Assembly (NCBI GenBank): GCA_030159075.1
Contig: BROG01000005.1
Location: forward strand, 1,934,001 to 1,998,000
Reading direction: 5' to 3'
From: Atrina japonica
Taxonomy: Eukaryota; Mollusca; Bivalvia; Pterioida; Pinnidae
DNA length: 64,000 bases
The position numbers and the translations under genes are program-made. Shown here in pieces: positions 47,860 through 59,869 of the stretch. Position 1 is the first letter of the stretch. Each line of letters opens with the position of its first letter. Below the pieces are notes generated by a model that saw only the letters and a program-made list of their open reading frames with translations, had not been told where the DNA came from and did not search any database.

Positions 47860-48350
47860 TATTAATGATGTAAAATGCCATTTTAGCCAATGAGAAGGAT
47901 GAAACCCAATGCAAAAATAAATATAAAGGATGTGTCATGCTACCACGATAAACAAGGATGAAACTCACTGTCACAATACACTTACAGAAAGTAGCATGCT
48001 ATCACAATAGATAAGAAGGATGAACCCCAGTGTCACGATTAATATAAAGGATGTAAACATTATAAACATTATACCAAAGTTATAATGTTCAAAATACTAT
48101 CACAATAGATAAGAAGAATGAAAAACCTAGTGACACGAAATCATAAAGGATGTAAACATTATAACATTATACCAAAGTTATAATGCTCAAAATGCTATCA
48201 CAATAGATAAAAAGGATGAAAAATCAAGTGACACGATTAACATAAAGGATGTAATATGCTATCAAAATAGATAAGAAGGATGAAACCCACTGTCACAACA
48301 ATCATACAGGAAGTAGCATGCTATCAAAATAGATAAGAAGGATCCGTAAA
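47860..48350. repeat. About 65-bp diverged tandem repeat
   Basis: Units carry 'ataagaaggatgaaaccca', 'gtgtcacaat', 'ataaaggatgta' and 'catgctatcacaatag'. Two units have an insert with accaaagttataatgctcaa, a word that also stands at the edge of the hammerhead-bearing unit at 56858. Confidence 0.75.
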
Positions 48351-48394
48351 AAAAACGGCATAACTTCCTGAGGTTTTTTATCTTATTTTTTTAA

Positions 48395-48396
<2 letters not shown>

Positions 48397-48441
<45 letters not shown>

Positions 48442-48453
48442 ATTGTTATTATA

Positions 48454-48508
<55 letters not shown>

Positions 48509-48520
48509 ATTGTTATTATA

Positions 48521-48571
<51 letters not shown>
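48397..48571. repeat. (ATT)n microsatellite
   Basis: ATT runs with a duplicated interruption (attaattattattgttatta). Confidence 0.98.
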
Positions 48572-48639
48572 TTGGTGAAGGAGAAAACCCAGTTACAATA
48601 TACATGGGAAGAGATCACCGACCTCCCGCAAGTAAACTA

Positions 48640-48855
48640 AACTAAAATTGACCACAGGCGTGATACCTCATAGCTCTGTGACAACAACTGATTACTTGGT
48701 AGTTTACCACTATAAATGCTGGTTTTGTGGGAAAGATTGCCAGTTTACCTGCGGAGAGTCGGTGGTCTCTTCTCTCCACCATTAAAACTAGGCCGCCACC
48801 ATATGATTGAAAAAATGTTTGATGTGTCATTAAACACCAATAAAGCAAACCAACA
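48640..48855 (+). repeat. SINE fragment (body and 3' end)
   Basis: Shares gccagtttacctgcggaga, gtcggtggtctct and aaaaaatgtttgatgtgtca-ttaaacacc with the SINE at 35958-36205. The tRNA-like head is not recognisable. Confidence 0.65.
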
Positions 48856-49684
48856 AACAAACTACTGTGAATGAAATGTTCTTACGTTGAGACAGCACTT
48901 GCATGTAAGATCATTCAGTAGACATAAACACCGCATACAGGCGATAAAAGATTATTACGGAATCGATATGGACAGTTGACTGTAGGAAAATCTAAACATT
49001 ACGAGTTTCATACAGTTAAGTTGATACCGTTATTTGCTATCCAAGTTTATGATAATCCGACTCTTAAGTACAAGTTCTTAATAATATGGCATATTTAATG
49101 TTAAGTTCACTAGTATAAATCATAGATAATGAAATTGACATTAATAATTGATAAAAATCGTCTGTATATAAAGGCCAATTATAAAAGGTCATGGCTAGCT
49201 TCTTCTTCTCATTCAGGAGATTCCGAATAAAAATGTTTAAATGAATTGAGGAATATGTCTGCTGAATCATGAAGCACAAATAGGATAATTCGCACGTTCA
49301 TAATTCTATGAAAACTGCCCTTTGTAACTGACATGACATTATTGATGTCGAATCGAATTGACGACCTTCAGTTGTGAATAAAATTTGCTTCATATGATTA
49401 AATAACACCAGTTCTTCAAGTACAAAATATACTTAATGTTCAGACTACAAACTGTAAAAATACGTTTCAGCACCATTCTATAAAGAATTCATGTTACCTG
49501 AATTTAACTTGAAGATGAGTGGTTTTGGACACAAAGCATTGTTGAATGACGCAAGTCTAGTTCGTTAAATTTGCGACACCAACTCTTAATTATGCCAATA
49601 TCTTAAAAATTATCATGTGGAATGAAATAAAAAAAAATCAGACAAAACAGTCTTTTGGACATTTTGCTTGAAAGCATGTATTAC

Positions 49685-49731
<47 letters not shown>

Positions 49732-50530
49732 TAATACGACACAACAGAACAAATGAAACCATTAACAACACGAAAATTACATTAACGTTCTCATTATATA
49801 TTCATATGACGAATTTCCTGATTTTAACTAAACGTGCGTTTTATTAAATATACTCTATATTTTAGCAGCTAAAACTGATTGGTGAAGTACAAAATTAGCT
49901 AACTTCAATGTTCTAATGCTACGCATCATAAAAAATCTCAATACAATCATTTCATATCTATCTCTGCATGTTCGTGTTTTATGCTTGCTGCATGCTAAGA
50001 ATCTAAGCACTAATTACAAATGGAGTATCGTGTGGTCCTCTTACACTGAACTCAACATGTAAGCGTATGAAGCCGTTACATCAAAGGACATCAGATAAGA
50101 GTTACAAAAATAGAACACATATTATATTTTGTATGACCGCTCTGTAACCTTAGAGTTAAAGTCAAATTACCTCAATATATGCCGCCGAGTACAAATAAAA
50201 AATAGAATGCAAATGGTAAGTTCTTTGGTGTGTATGTGGTATCCTGTCGACGTTATACGACATAATACATGGATCCTGTAAAACATTCTCTATTCTGATT
50301 ATACGGAGATATACAGACACAATTATACATTCTAGTGTATGTAGAAATCATAGTCTAAATCAAATTACCGAGTTACAAAAGTATGATATACAGCCAGCTT
50401 CCATTTGCAGAACGTGTCATAAACACCAAATAAAACTTTCGTATTGCTATGCGAATTCACTTATGCTTATTGTATCATGTACAACATATGCAAACATGTT
50501 TCATGTTAAATGGATCATTTATCCCTATTT
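48856..50530. other. Intergenic, (CA)n only
   Basis: AT-rich. A (CA)n run stands at 49686-49729. Around 48925-49260 a weak resemblance to the minus-strand Penelope-like RT (gacataaacaccgcatacagg, gaaattgacattaataattg) suggests a very old copy. Nothing else is recognised. Confidence 0.4.
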
Positions 50531-50531
50531 T

Positions 50532-51597
50532 TACAATATGCATCATACCGTATAACCTCTGTATCGTATACAATTATTATACATCATACAGTATAACCTC
50601 TGTATCGTATACAATAATTATACATCATACAGTATAACCTCTGTATCGTATACAATAATTATACATCATACAGTATAACCTCTGTATCACCTCTGTATCA
50701 TATACAATAATTATACATCATACAGTATAACCTCTGTATCATATACAATAATTATACATCATACAGTATAACCTCTGTATCACATCTGTGTCATATACAA
50801 TAATTATACATCATACAGTATAACCTCTGAATCATATACAATTATTATACATCATACAGTATAACCTCTGTATCGTATACAATAATTATACAGGATACAG
50901 TATAACCTCTGTATCGTATACAATAATTATACACAGGTATAATATCATAATTATAACATCTTAATATCTGTGTACAATTATTATACATCATACAGTATAC
51001 CTCTGTATCCTATCTATAATTATCGTCAAACAGTATAAACCTCTGTATCGTAAACAATAATTATACATCATACAGTATAACCTCTGAATCATATACAATA
51101 GTTATACATCATACAGTATAACCTCTGTATCGTATACATATACAATAGTTTACCTTATCATCAATTATTACAGTATAACATCTGTATCGTAAACAATAAA
51201 TTATCATATACAATTATTATACATCATACAGTATAATCTCTGTATCATATACAATTATTATACATCATACAGTATAACCTCTGTATCATATACAATTATT
51301 ATACATCATACAGTATAACCTCTGTATCATATACAATTATTATACATCATACAGTATAACCTCTGAATCATATACAATTATTATTCGTACATCCTCTACA
51401 TTATTATAACCTCTGTACCTCGTCATATACAATATTATACATCATACAGGATAACAGTATAACAGGATACAGTATAACCTCTGTATCATATACAATTATT
51501 ATACATCATACAGTATAACCTCTGTATCGTATACAATAATTATACAGGATACAGTATAACCTCTGTATCGTATACAATAATTATACAGGATACACAA
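50532..51597. repeat. 41-bp minisatellite, about 25 units
   Basis: The unit contains catacagtataacctctgta, tcRtataca and attattatac or ataattatac in alternation. It is interrupted by degraded units at 50940-51060 and 51370-51450. Non-coding. Confidence 0.93.
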
Positions 51598-52134
51598 AAA
51601 ACAATACAATCGGGCTTATAATGACTGTATATTACAGTACATTATAAACACATACTTAATGCGTACACTTTGTAGCATACACTACATCAAATATTCATGA
51701 TTTTGCATATATTTTGTATCAAATACGTGGTTATATCATGTTCACAAAATTATATTGTCAATACAGTATTCCTTACAACAGTTCACACGTGTTCCCAGAT
51801 GAGTTAGCCACCATCATATTTCATATACCCTGCATCACGTATAAGACAAAGGTACCCAGTATACAATATGCTCTACATACAAATTACACGCTGACGCTTT
51901 CCATTTTTTTTAAAAAGTCTGTATCATATTCGAGAGATATACATTACATCAGTAACACAGATGTAGGTTGAAAAAAACTACAATGTAGTTGACATCGTAT
52001 CAACACCAGATTGTACAGTCTCGTAATAATCAATATTTTGTAACATGGGGTTATTCAGTCTACGTTAAATACTGTCATCATAAACTGCGTCATTATCGTA
52101 AGGCTATATAATTTGTACTATTTTTATCAAAACT
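51598..52134. other. Intergenic, nothing recognised
   Basis: AT-rich. A short stretch (ttgtagcatacactacatcaa) recurs at about 52365. Confidence 0.4.
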
Positions 52135-52150
52135 ATATAATATATATATA

Positions 52151-52203
<53 letters not shown>

Positions 52204-52228
52204 TATATATATATATATATATATATAG
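52135..52228. repeat. (TA)n microsatellite
   Basis: TA run with ATTAT and AGA interruptions. Confidence 0.97.
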
Positions 52229-52394
52229 TATAAATTAGTAATCCTTATCAAATTTCAATACATTTTTCATAATTATAAGCATGTTTCTGCAGGATAGATT
52301 TTATTTTGAAAATGTTCATATATATATAAACATATACTTATAGCCTACACAATGTAGGCCTGGCATACACTACATCAAATATTCATTGATAATC

Positions 52395-52450
52395 GATAAT
52401 GTCATTTACACGTAGGTCGTGGGTTCGAACCCCAGCCAGGGCATTGCGAA
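52395..52450 (+). repeat. tRNA-like 3' half (SINE fragment)
   Basis: gtcgtgggttcgaacccca forms a T-arm with B box ggttcgaacccc, followed by gccagggca. No D-arm or anticodon arm precedes it, so it is a truncated SINE head rather than a tRNA gene. Confidence 0.5.
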
Positions 52451-52706
52451 TTTGTATGTGTCATGTTACTTTATATAGATAGATAGATAGTCCTTCTTTT
52501 AATGTGAAAATGGGGAATTAAGACGTAAAGAATTTAATAGCCTGTTTAAATTGCTGAATTTTGAATCTGAAAATTTTAACACTATGAGCGATTACACAAT
52601 TGAACTGTAAGTAATAATGTTTTATGGTATACGTTTTATAAACATTCATTTAGCCATGACTCTTTGTGCATCAAAACATAATGATGGATTCATACGAAAT
52701 ATACAA

Positions 52707-52711
52707 GTGTG

Positions 52712-52793
<82 letters not shown>
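52707..52793. repeat. (GT)n microsatellite
   Basis: GT units with one GC interruption. Confidence 0.98.
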
Positions 52794-52796
<3 letters not shown>

Positions 52797-53579
52797 TTAC
52801 ATTCAGTAATTCATACATGAAACATGGTTATCCTTGACTAGATTCGGGCATTTATTTGCGTGCATTGTTCATATTGACTTTGTAACACAATGTTGGACGC
52901 AGATGTTAGTATTAATACTATTTTACACGGGGTCATTCCAAGGATAAAGATCGGCGTGTTATAAAGCAATAAAGTATAACTGGACAAGAAAGATTCATTC
53001 ATCCATTTCAAACTTACAATCAATTCATACAGTTTCTATGGCAACAAAGATAAAAAGACCGGTGTAGTGGTAATCTTTTGCAGTTCGGGTTTCATGACTT
53101 TTGGACAGTTGGTAGCCATCTTATACTGAAACCTGTCAATTGCACAATATGCTTCTTCCCATCAAGTGCAACGTTGTCTTATAATTGTGTAAAACAAACA
53201 TTGCTATAAGTCACGTTTTCTTGCGTTTGAAATGAGCGGATCGATCGCTCTCACTGTTGTTTTTCGTAAACAGGAAAATCGGTCAAATGAGGTCACAATA
53301 ATAAATGTTACAGTGGAATGCTTATGACGTATAAGATCTATGTGATTAATAAAACGCGCAAGCGCAGCAAGTTTCATTAACATACCTCAAGGTCTTGACT
53401 GCCTACCTTCAATGAGAGGAATCGAAAATGTTTTATCAATAATTGCTGTATGACATTAAAACAGCAAATATAAGGATAAAGTGAAGTTACATAAGAAATA
53501 GGGAAAGAATAACGCAGGTCTATAGCATTGAATCCAAAGCTGAAACATAAAAAACTGACAGCGTTTTAAATAATATATA
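52794..53579. other. Intergenic, nothing recognised
   Basis: AT-rich without credible ORFs or repeats. Confidence 0.4.
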
Positions 53580-53939
53580 TATTTTAACACCTCAAGAACT
53601 CGTTGAATTTATATATAATTGACATATGGATGATAAAATATGTAAAGGCAAAAGTGTAAATTTGTCATTTTCTCAAAAAGTTCCTTCAATTTGATAATCT
53701 TTTTTTCATTTCACTTCAATATATTAAGGTGCATTGAAGCTGACTCCCAAACTAATATCGTTATAAATTTATTAATAATGCGGTTATTTATTGTCATTTT
53801 TAATTTTACAATTCATTCAGTTATTTTGAAAACGAAATCACAAAAGAAATATAGTTTTATGTAAAGCCGGAAAAATTAATTTTATAATTCCTTTTTTTTT
53901 CTTAGAATATTTATGTATTGACTTAGTGGTATGTCATAG

Positions 53940-53945
<6 letters not shown>
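53580..53945 (-). repeat. Inverted duplicate, distal copy (pairs with 31141-31490)
   Basis: Reverse complement of the segment in the 3' flank of the NFIL3-like gene, about 93% alike over the best 215 bp. It lies 9.8 kb upstream of that gene's start codon and ends at a (TA)n run, as the other copy does. Confidence 0.85.
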
Positions 53946-54027
<82 letters not shown>

Positions 54028-54199
54028 TGGAACCTCACCTAAAGACCACCTCGCTTAGGAGACCACCTCACAATTAAGACCATGAATTTCCAGTCTGTTC
54101 ATTACAGCTGTATCAGTACAGAACCTCACTTAGGAGACCACCTCACTAATACAGCCAATTTGAGTCAGTCAGTTAGGTGGTCTTATTAGTGGGGTTCCA

Positions 54200-54280
<81 letters not shown>
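53941..54280. mobile_element. MITE (54025-54202) inside a (TA)n microsatellite
   Basis: TIR CAGTGGAACCTCAC at 54025 and its reverse complement with one mismatch at 54189-54202. Inside are two copies of cttaggagaccacctcac. TA repeats stand on both sides (53941-54024 and 54205-54280). CAGTGGAACC ends at TA targets are typical of Tigger/pogo-like elements. 178 bp, no ORF. Confidence 0.8.
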
Positions 54281-54286
<6 letters not shown>

Positions 54287-55130
54287 GAGAGATATTCTAT
54301 ACTGAAAACATTGATAAGATCCAAATATATTTTATATACAAAACGCAAGCGAGATATTTACATGCCAGATAGCTGGATAATAAAGGACTCGACAAAATAC
54401 TAAAATTGATTCATTGTTGCATACACATTGCTACCAATTATGAGAATTACATAAAATATTAATACCTCAACAAAGAAACACGGATACAATTATAACATTA
54501 CCATGCATGAATTAGCCTAAACAGTATTTCAGCTTTCATGCATAACTGTATCTATTTTACATTTTTTTACAAAAAATCCCATTCAGAACTGGAAAATATG
54601 CAGAGTAAAAAATAGGGCCTAAACAATGCCGGTATATACGGACGTTTTAGATTATTATTAATATATTTCGTATTTTGTTATTGCAAATGGACTTATTCAT
54701 GATATTACACCTATATTGGATTTTAACTTTGCTTGTTATGGTCACGTGGCTTTTCTACATAAGCGACAGGGAAAGGCCTAAAAGAAATAAAAAACAAGAA
54801 TTTGGTTTAACGCCGAAAATGTATTGAACAAGTAACTTGTCAATGATTCATTCTCCATTCTATTCTCCCACGATCAACCTCAAAATGAACGTACTGTCTT
54901 ACAACACAAAAATACTCTAATACTGTTTTAATCACGGTTGACTATTCATTTCATCTATACTTTTACAATCAATATATGCGATTAATTGCACGATCTCACA
55001 ACGTGTTTGCATTTTCTATCGATATCTGAATCATAACATTCGAAACATTAAGGATGGGTATCGGAAAACGCATTTCTATAATTAATAGTGACGCAGACAA
55101 GATACATCTGAAAAAGTATGACCTCAGAAC
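54281..55130. other. Intergenic, nothing recognised
   Basis: AT-rich DNA without credible ORFs or repeats. Confidence 0.4.
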
Positions 55131-55629
55131 CCATAAAATGAACGTTAAGGCAGGCTTACCTGGTATGGAGTCTCTCTTGAAAGAACACATAAAATGAATG
55201 TTAAGGCTTACATGGTATGTATTTCTTGACAGAATACATCAATGAACGTTAAGACTTACACGGTTTGGATTCTCTTTTGATAAAACACATAAAAATGTGA
55301 ACGTTAAGGCTTACACGGTATGGATTCTCTTTTGATAAAACACGTGAAAATGAACGTTAAGGCTTACACGGTATAGATTCTCTCTTGATAGAACACATGA
55401 AAATGAACGTTAAGGCTTACACTGTATGGATTCTCTAGACAGAACACGTGAAAATGAACGTTTAGGCATACATTGTATGGATCCTTTTTTCACAGATAAA
55501 ACGAAATGAAGCTGAACGTTAAGGCTTACATTGTATGGATTTTCTATTCATAAAACACATAAAAATGAACGTTAAGCTTACACGGTATGGATTCTCTTTT
55601 GAAAAAGACGTGAAGATGAACGTTAAAGC
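55131..55629. repeat. About 55-bp minisatellite, left block
   Basis: About nine units with 'gaacgttaaggcttacac', 'ggtatggattctct' and 'tgataaaacacRtgaaaat'. The same array resumes at 56358 after the retroelement piece. Confidence 0.92.
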
Positions 55630-56310
55630 TTATATCGACGATGTTCTATCCATAAATAATTCAGAATTTCAGAATTACCTCGGCCAGATGTATCCTGTAG
55701 AGAAAGAGATCAATGAGACGACAGAGAGCAACACATCTGCTTCTTACCTAGATTTACTCCTGTCGATTGGAAAAGACTTCACACATCCCTCTATGACAAA
55801 CGAGACGATTTCAATTTCCATATCACAAACTTTCCGTTTCTAAGAAGTAATATTCCATCTTCTCCTGCCTATGGCGTATTCATTTCACAACTTATACGTT
55901 ATGCCAGGGCATGCTCTTCTTATGAATGTTTTATTCTGAGGGCTAAACGACTAGCCAATAAACAACTTACACAAGGTTACGTTGTTGAACGCTTTGAGTC
56001 GTCGTTTAAGAAGTTTTATGGTCGATACGGGGATCTTGTTAAACATTATGAAGTCCCCCTTCAGAGATATTGAATAGTATTCTGGATCTCGGCCACAGAC
56101 AGTGACTCCGTTTCACCAATCATGCTTTTCACCGAACTTGACCTCATCACCAAACTTGACCTTTTTACCGAATTTGACCCGTTCATCGAACTTGAAAGGT
56201 TGCCACGGGTGTGGCATGCCAGCAGAAGACGCTGACTCCTTCCGGACATCTGGTCTTATCCCGTTTGGGATTCATAATTATTCTTCATGTTGAGACCATT
56301 TGCACATCTA
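55630..56310 (+). pseudogene. 5'-truncated Penelope-like RT and 3' end, inside a minisatellite
   Basis: Starts abruptly at YIDDVLSINNSEFQNYLGQM (catalytic DD) and continues TESNTSASYLDLLLSIGKD. A frameshift of the thumb follows at about 55783. Downstream text (ggtcgatacggggatcttg, cgaacttgacctcatcacc) matches the copy at 15740-17110. Then gccacgggtgtggcatgcca and the gactccttccggacatctgg stretch are a diverged version of the 3' module seen reversed at 23577. No sequence 5' of the palm, so truncated at insertion. Confidence 0.87.
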
Positions 56311-56357
56311 ATTCGTCGTGTTATAATGGACTTGAGTTTTCGATTATCGATTGGTAC

Positions 56358-56836
56358 GAAATGAAGCTGAATGTTAAGGCTTACATTGTATGGATTTTCT
56401 ATTGATAAAACACATGAAAATAAACGTTAAGGCTTACACGGTATGGATTCTCTCTTAATAGAACACATAAAAACGATCGTTTAGGCTTAAATTGTATGGA
56501 TTCTCTTTTGATAAAACACGTGAAAATGAACGTTACGGCATACACGGTATGGATTCTGGATTCTCTTTTGATAAAACACGTGAAAATGAACGTTAAGGCT
56601 TACAAGGTATAGATTCTCTCTTGATAGAACACGTGAAAATGAACGTTAAGGCTTACATGGTATGGATATTCTCTTGATAAAACACACGAAAACGATCGTT
56701 TAGGCTTTCATTGTATGAATTCTCTTTTCACGGATAAAACACGTGAAAATAAATGTTAAGGCTTACACTGTATGGATTCTCCTGACAGAACACGTGAAAA
56801 TGAACCTTAAGGCGTAACTGTATGTATTCTCTCTTA
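56358..56836. repeat. About 55-bp minisatellite, right block
   Basis: Same unit as 55131-55629. The unit next to the retroelement on each side begins gaaatgaagctgaaYgttaa, suggesting one array split by the insertion. Confidence 0.92.
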
Positions 56837-56873
56837 ATAGAGAATATTATAAACATAATACCAAAGTTATAAT

Positions 56874-56920
56874 GCTCAAGACGATATCGTTTCTGTCAAT
56901 AAGACTTCATCAGTTGAGCT
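56874..56920 (-). ncRNA. Type-I hammerhead-like ribozyme motif, unit 1
   Basis: On the minus strand: helix I strand GCTCAA, CTGATGA, helix II GTC-ttatt-GAC, GAAA, helix III ACG-atat-CGT, C at the cleavage position, and helix I strand TTGAGC. All conserved core boxes are present and helix I pairs perfectly over 6 bp. Unusual: an A opposite an A at the base of helix II, where G-C is normal, and only 3 bp in helices II and III. Short helix III is known from Penelope-like and retrozyme hammerheads. Confidence 0.6.
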
Positions 56921-57231
56921 CCAATTTGAAAAGTATGTGTTTTTTCTATAGATAAAGTGGTATCAATCAAGGCCAAATAATATCTCAAAAAGTATAGCCG
57001 TAATCCGTCTAAGAGTAACCACTGTAAAAAAAATGACTATCTTAGCTTTAGAAAATTTTCGAATTTAAATGGTGTTAACAGTGCCAATATTACTTTAGTA
57101 TAAGATAAACAGCTGGTACCGAAATACCAGGTACTAAGTTTATGTATACCCTCTGGGACTCAAACGGTCCACTAGCAGTGGCAACGACCTAGTGGTTATA
57201 AATATTATAAACATAATATCAAAGTTATAAT

Positions 57232-57278
57232 GCTCAAGACGATATCGTTTCTGTCAATAAGACTTCATCAGTTGAGCT
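57232..57278 (-). ncRNA. Type-I hammerhead-like ribozyme motif, unit 2
   Basis: Identical to the motif at 56874-56920 in all boxes and helices; exactly 358 bp away. Confidence 0.6.
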
Positions 57279-57599
57279 CCAATTTGAAAAGTATGTGTTT
57301 TTTCTAAAGATAAAGTGGTATCATACAAGGCCAAATAATATCTATTAAAGTATATCCGAAATCCGTCTAAGAGTAACCACTGTAAAAAAAAAATCACTAT
57401 CTTAGCTTTAGAAAATTTTCGAATTTAAATAGTACTTTAGTATAAGATGAACAGCTGGTACCAGGTCTGAGCGACGGACAGACAAATAGAAAATTTGTTT
57501 TGATTATGTCATTTCACAATTTTGTATTTGTCATCATATAAAAGTGGAATTGCTCAAATTTTCACAAGATCTACACTAAGTCATTACAAATGAATCACA

Positions 57600-58332
57600 C
57601 TTGTTCAGAGTCACAGGTATAAAAGAACCACCACATATAATTCATAGTCATTAAAGAATAACCACAAATGAGTCACTTGTTTAAGAGAAGCCAAGACGAT
57701 TTATATATATTAAAGAGCATCCAACAAAACTGATAGATATTGATAAGAACATATATATCATAGAACACATATATCATAGAACATATAAGACGATTCATGG
57801 ATATCAGAGAACATCCAAAATATTCATAGATATCAAAGAACATCCAAAAAGATTCATAGATATCATAGAGCATCTAAGACTATTCATGGATATCAAAGAA
57901 CATCCAAAAAGATTTTTAGATATCAAAGAACATCCAAAAAGATTCATAGGTATTAAAGAACATCCAAAACAATTCATAGATATCAAAGAACATCCCAGAT
58001 CATTCAGATATCAAAGGACATCAAAGATTCATAGATATTAAAAAGGCATCCAAGACAATTTATAGATATTAAAGAGCATCCAACAAAATTCATAGATATC
58101 AAAGAACATCCAAAACGATTCAAAGATGTCAAAGAACATTCATAGATGATAAAAAGTATCCAAGACAATTTATAGATATTAAAGAACATCCAACAAAATT
58201 CATAGATATCAAAGAACATCCAAAACCATTCATAGATATAAAAGAATATTAAAAAAAATATTCATAGGTATTAGAGAGCACCCAAGATGATTCATAAATA
58301 TTAAAGAGCATTCAAGATGATTCATAGGTATT
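57600..58332. repeat. About 31-bp minisatellite, left block
   Basis: Units like attcatagatatcaaagaac plus atccaaaacg, with variants (attaaagagcatccaagac). The same family returns at 60080-60258 and 60446-61165. Confidence 0.9.
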
Positions 58333-58425
58333 GTCATTTGCTTACTTTTAAATTGAAGATAAATTCAAAAGTGAGCACATGACTACTTAGTCAATTTATC
58401 TTCAATTTAAAAGTAAGCAAATGAC
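58333..58425. mobile_element. Perfect 33-bp inverted repeat, snap-back element
   Basis: The arm 58333-58365 (starting gtcatttgcttacttttaaa) is the exact reverse complement of 58393-58425, with a 27-nt loop. A GTATT word flanks both sides (58328 and 58427). It stands at the end of the minisatellite block. A short foldback MITE or a palindromic junction. Confidence 0.75.
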
Positions 58426-58499
58426 AGTATTTTAACTAGGGTTCCACGGATTCTAAACCGCCCATCCTGACTTTCAGCAAAAATTCTACTTAAAAAAGA

Positions 58500-59850
58500 A
58501 TTTCTTTAAATTTTTGCTTTGTTCTCTGTCTATCTATTTAGTATACTTTTCAATATTATATATTGGACAAAAAACATGGAAACCCCACAAAAGGGGGAAA
58601 TAACTCCCATAAGAGATGACCTAACGATTTTCTGTTTTTTTGTAAACATCTGTATGCTAATCATTTTTGCTTTTTACTCTTTCCAATATTCTTTTCAATA
58701 TAATAGCCAAAAACAGTCAAAAGGGGAAGTAATTTCCATAAGAATCAACCTGACTATTTCCGCCCTGTTGACTTTTTGTATATTTTTGCATGCCATACAT
58801 TTTTGCTTTTTCACTTTCCCTCTATCTATTTTACCTTTCAAAATAATGGTAAAAATGCCCACAACATGAAAAATTCATTAAAATGGTTATATAACTCATA
58901 TAAGCTTCGACTTAACAATTTCTGCCCTCTGAATTTTTGTGGATCTTTACGTGCCGAACAGTTTTGTTACTTTCACGTTCTCTTTATCTATCCGACTTTT
59001 TAAAATAATGGCCAAAACATAAAAAAAAAAACTAATTTCCGTAAACGTCGACCAGACAATTTCCGCCCTGCTGAATTTTTGTATATCTTTACATTTTGGT
59101 TCTTTCACTTTTCCTCTCTCTATCTATCATACCTTTCGAGATAATGTAAAAAAAAATACGAATAATCCACTTAAGAAGTGAAATAACCCCAAAAAGCGTC
59201 GATCAGACATTGTCCGCCCTGTTGACTTCTTTGTAGATGTCTGCATACCGTACATTTCGCTACTTTCATTTTCTCTCTCTTATACTTTTAAATATAATGG
59301 CCAAAACATGAAAAATCCACTTAAAAGGGAAAATAACTCCTATAAGCTTCGACCTGACATTTTCAACCCTGTTGACTTTTTCGTAGATATTTGAATCTTG
59401 AATAATTTTTATTACATTACTTCCTCTCTATCTCATATATTTTCTAAGATAATCGCCAAAACATGAAAATACCACTTCAAAAGTGAAATAGCTCCCATAA
59501 GAGTCAACATGACAATTTTCCCCTACTGACTTTTTAAGATATTTGCGTGCCGAACATTTTTTTGCTTCTATCAGTTCTCTCTATTTATTAAACTTTTGGA
59601 GATAATGGCCAAAAACATAAAAAACTACTTAAAAGGGGAAATAACTACCAAAAGCATTTCCCCGACTGTTGACTTTTTTGTAGATCTTTGCGTACCGAAC
59701 ATTTTTGTTTCTTTCACTTTCTCTCCGTATTTTATACTTTTGGACTGTTAATGGTCAATGCTGTAATAAAAAGGTAATACGCGTCGACGAGACAATTTCA
59801 GCCTACATAAATTTCTTTTGTAGATCTTTGCAAGCTGGTCATTTTTAGGT
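58500..59850. repeat. About 148-bp diverged tandem array, nine units
   Basis: Each unit carries in order 'ataatggccaaaacatgaaaa', 'ggggaaataactcc', 'ataagcRtcgac', 'caatttccgccctgttgact', 'tttttgtagatctttgc' and 'cgaacatttttg-tttcactttctctct'. The 'ccgccctg' word recurs near 58757, 58918, 59060, 59213, 59360, 59515, 59660 and 59800. Non-coding. Confidence 0.85.
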
Positions 59851-59869
59851 AAGGGGTTTTCTTAGCTTT

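Larger units (their letters stand above)
56843..57470 (-). mobile_element. Partial dimer of a 358-bp hammerhead-bearing unit (retrozyme-like)
   Basis: One full 358-bp unit and a second, shortened unit stand head to tail; the hammerhead-like motifs lie at 56874-56920 and 57232-57278. Shared words are ccaatttgaaaagtatgtg, gataaagtggtatca, gtctaagagtaaccactgta and gaaaattttcgaatttaaat. Unit 2 has deletions (about 57430) and ends near 57470. There is no ORF. Tandem units of this size with type-I hammerheads are the form of animal retrozymes; the pseudo-LTR of a Penelope-like element is the other reading, since parts of the unit recur between the copies at 21-27 kb. Confidence 0.65.

Noticed and set aside
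46476..47974. Long minus-strand ORFs (up to 276 codons) of AISVTLF/LGLYLLHCL repeats
   Set aside because: By-products of a 29/30-bp minisatellite; all three frames are open in turn and there is no gene context.
50532..51597. CRISPR-like array
   Set aside because: Units are contiguous with no unique spacers of constant length, and the genome is eukaryotic. The same holds for the other minisatellites.
52395..52450. tRNA gene
   Set aside because: Only the T-arm half is present.
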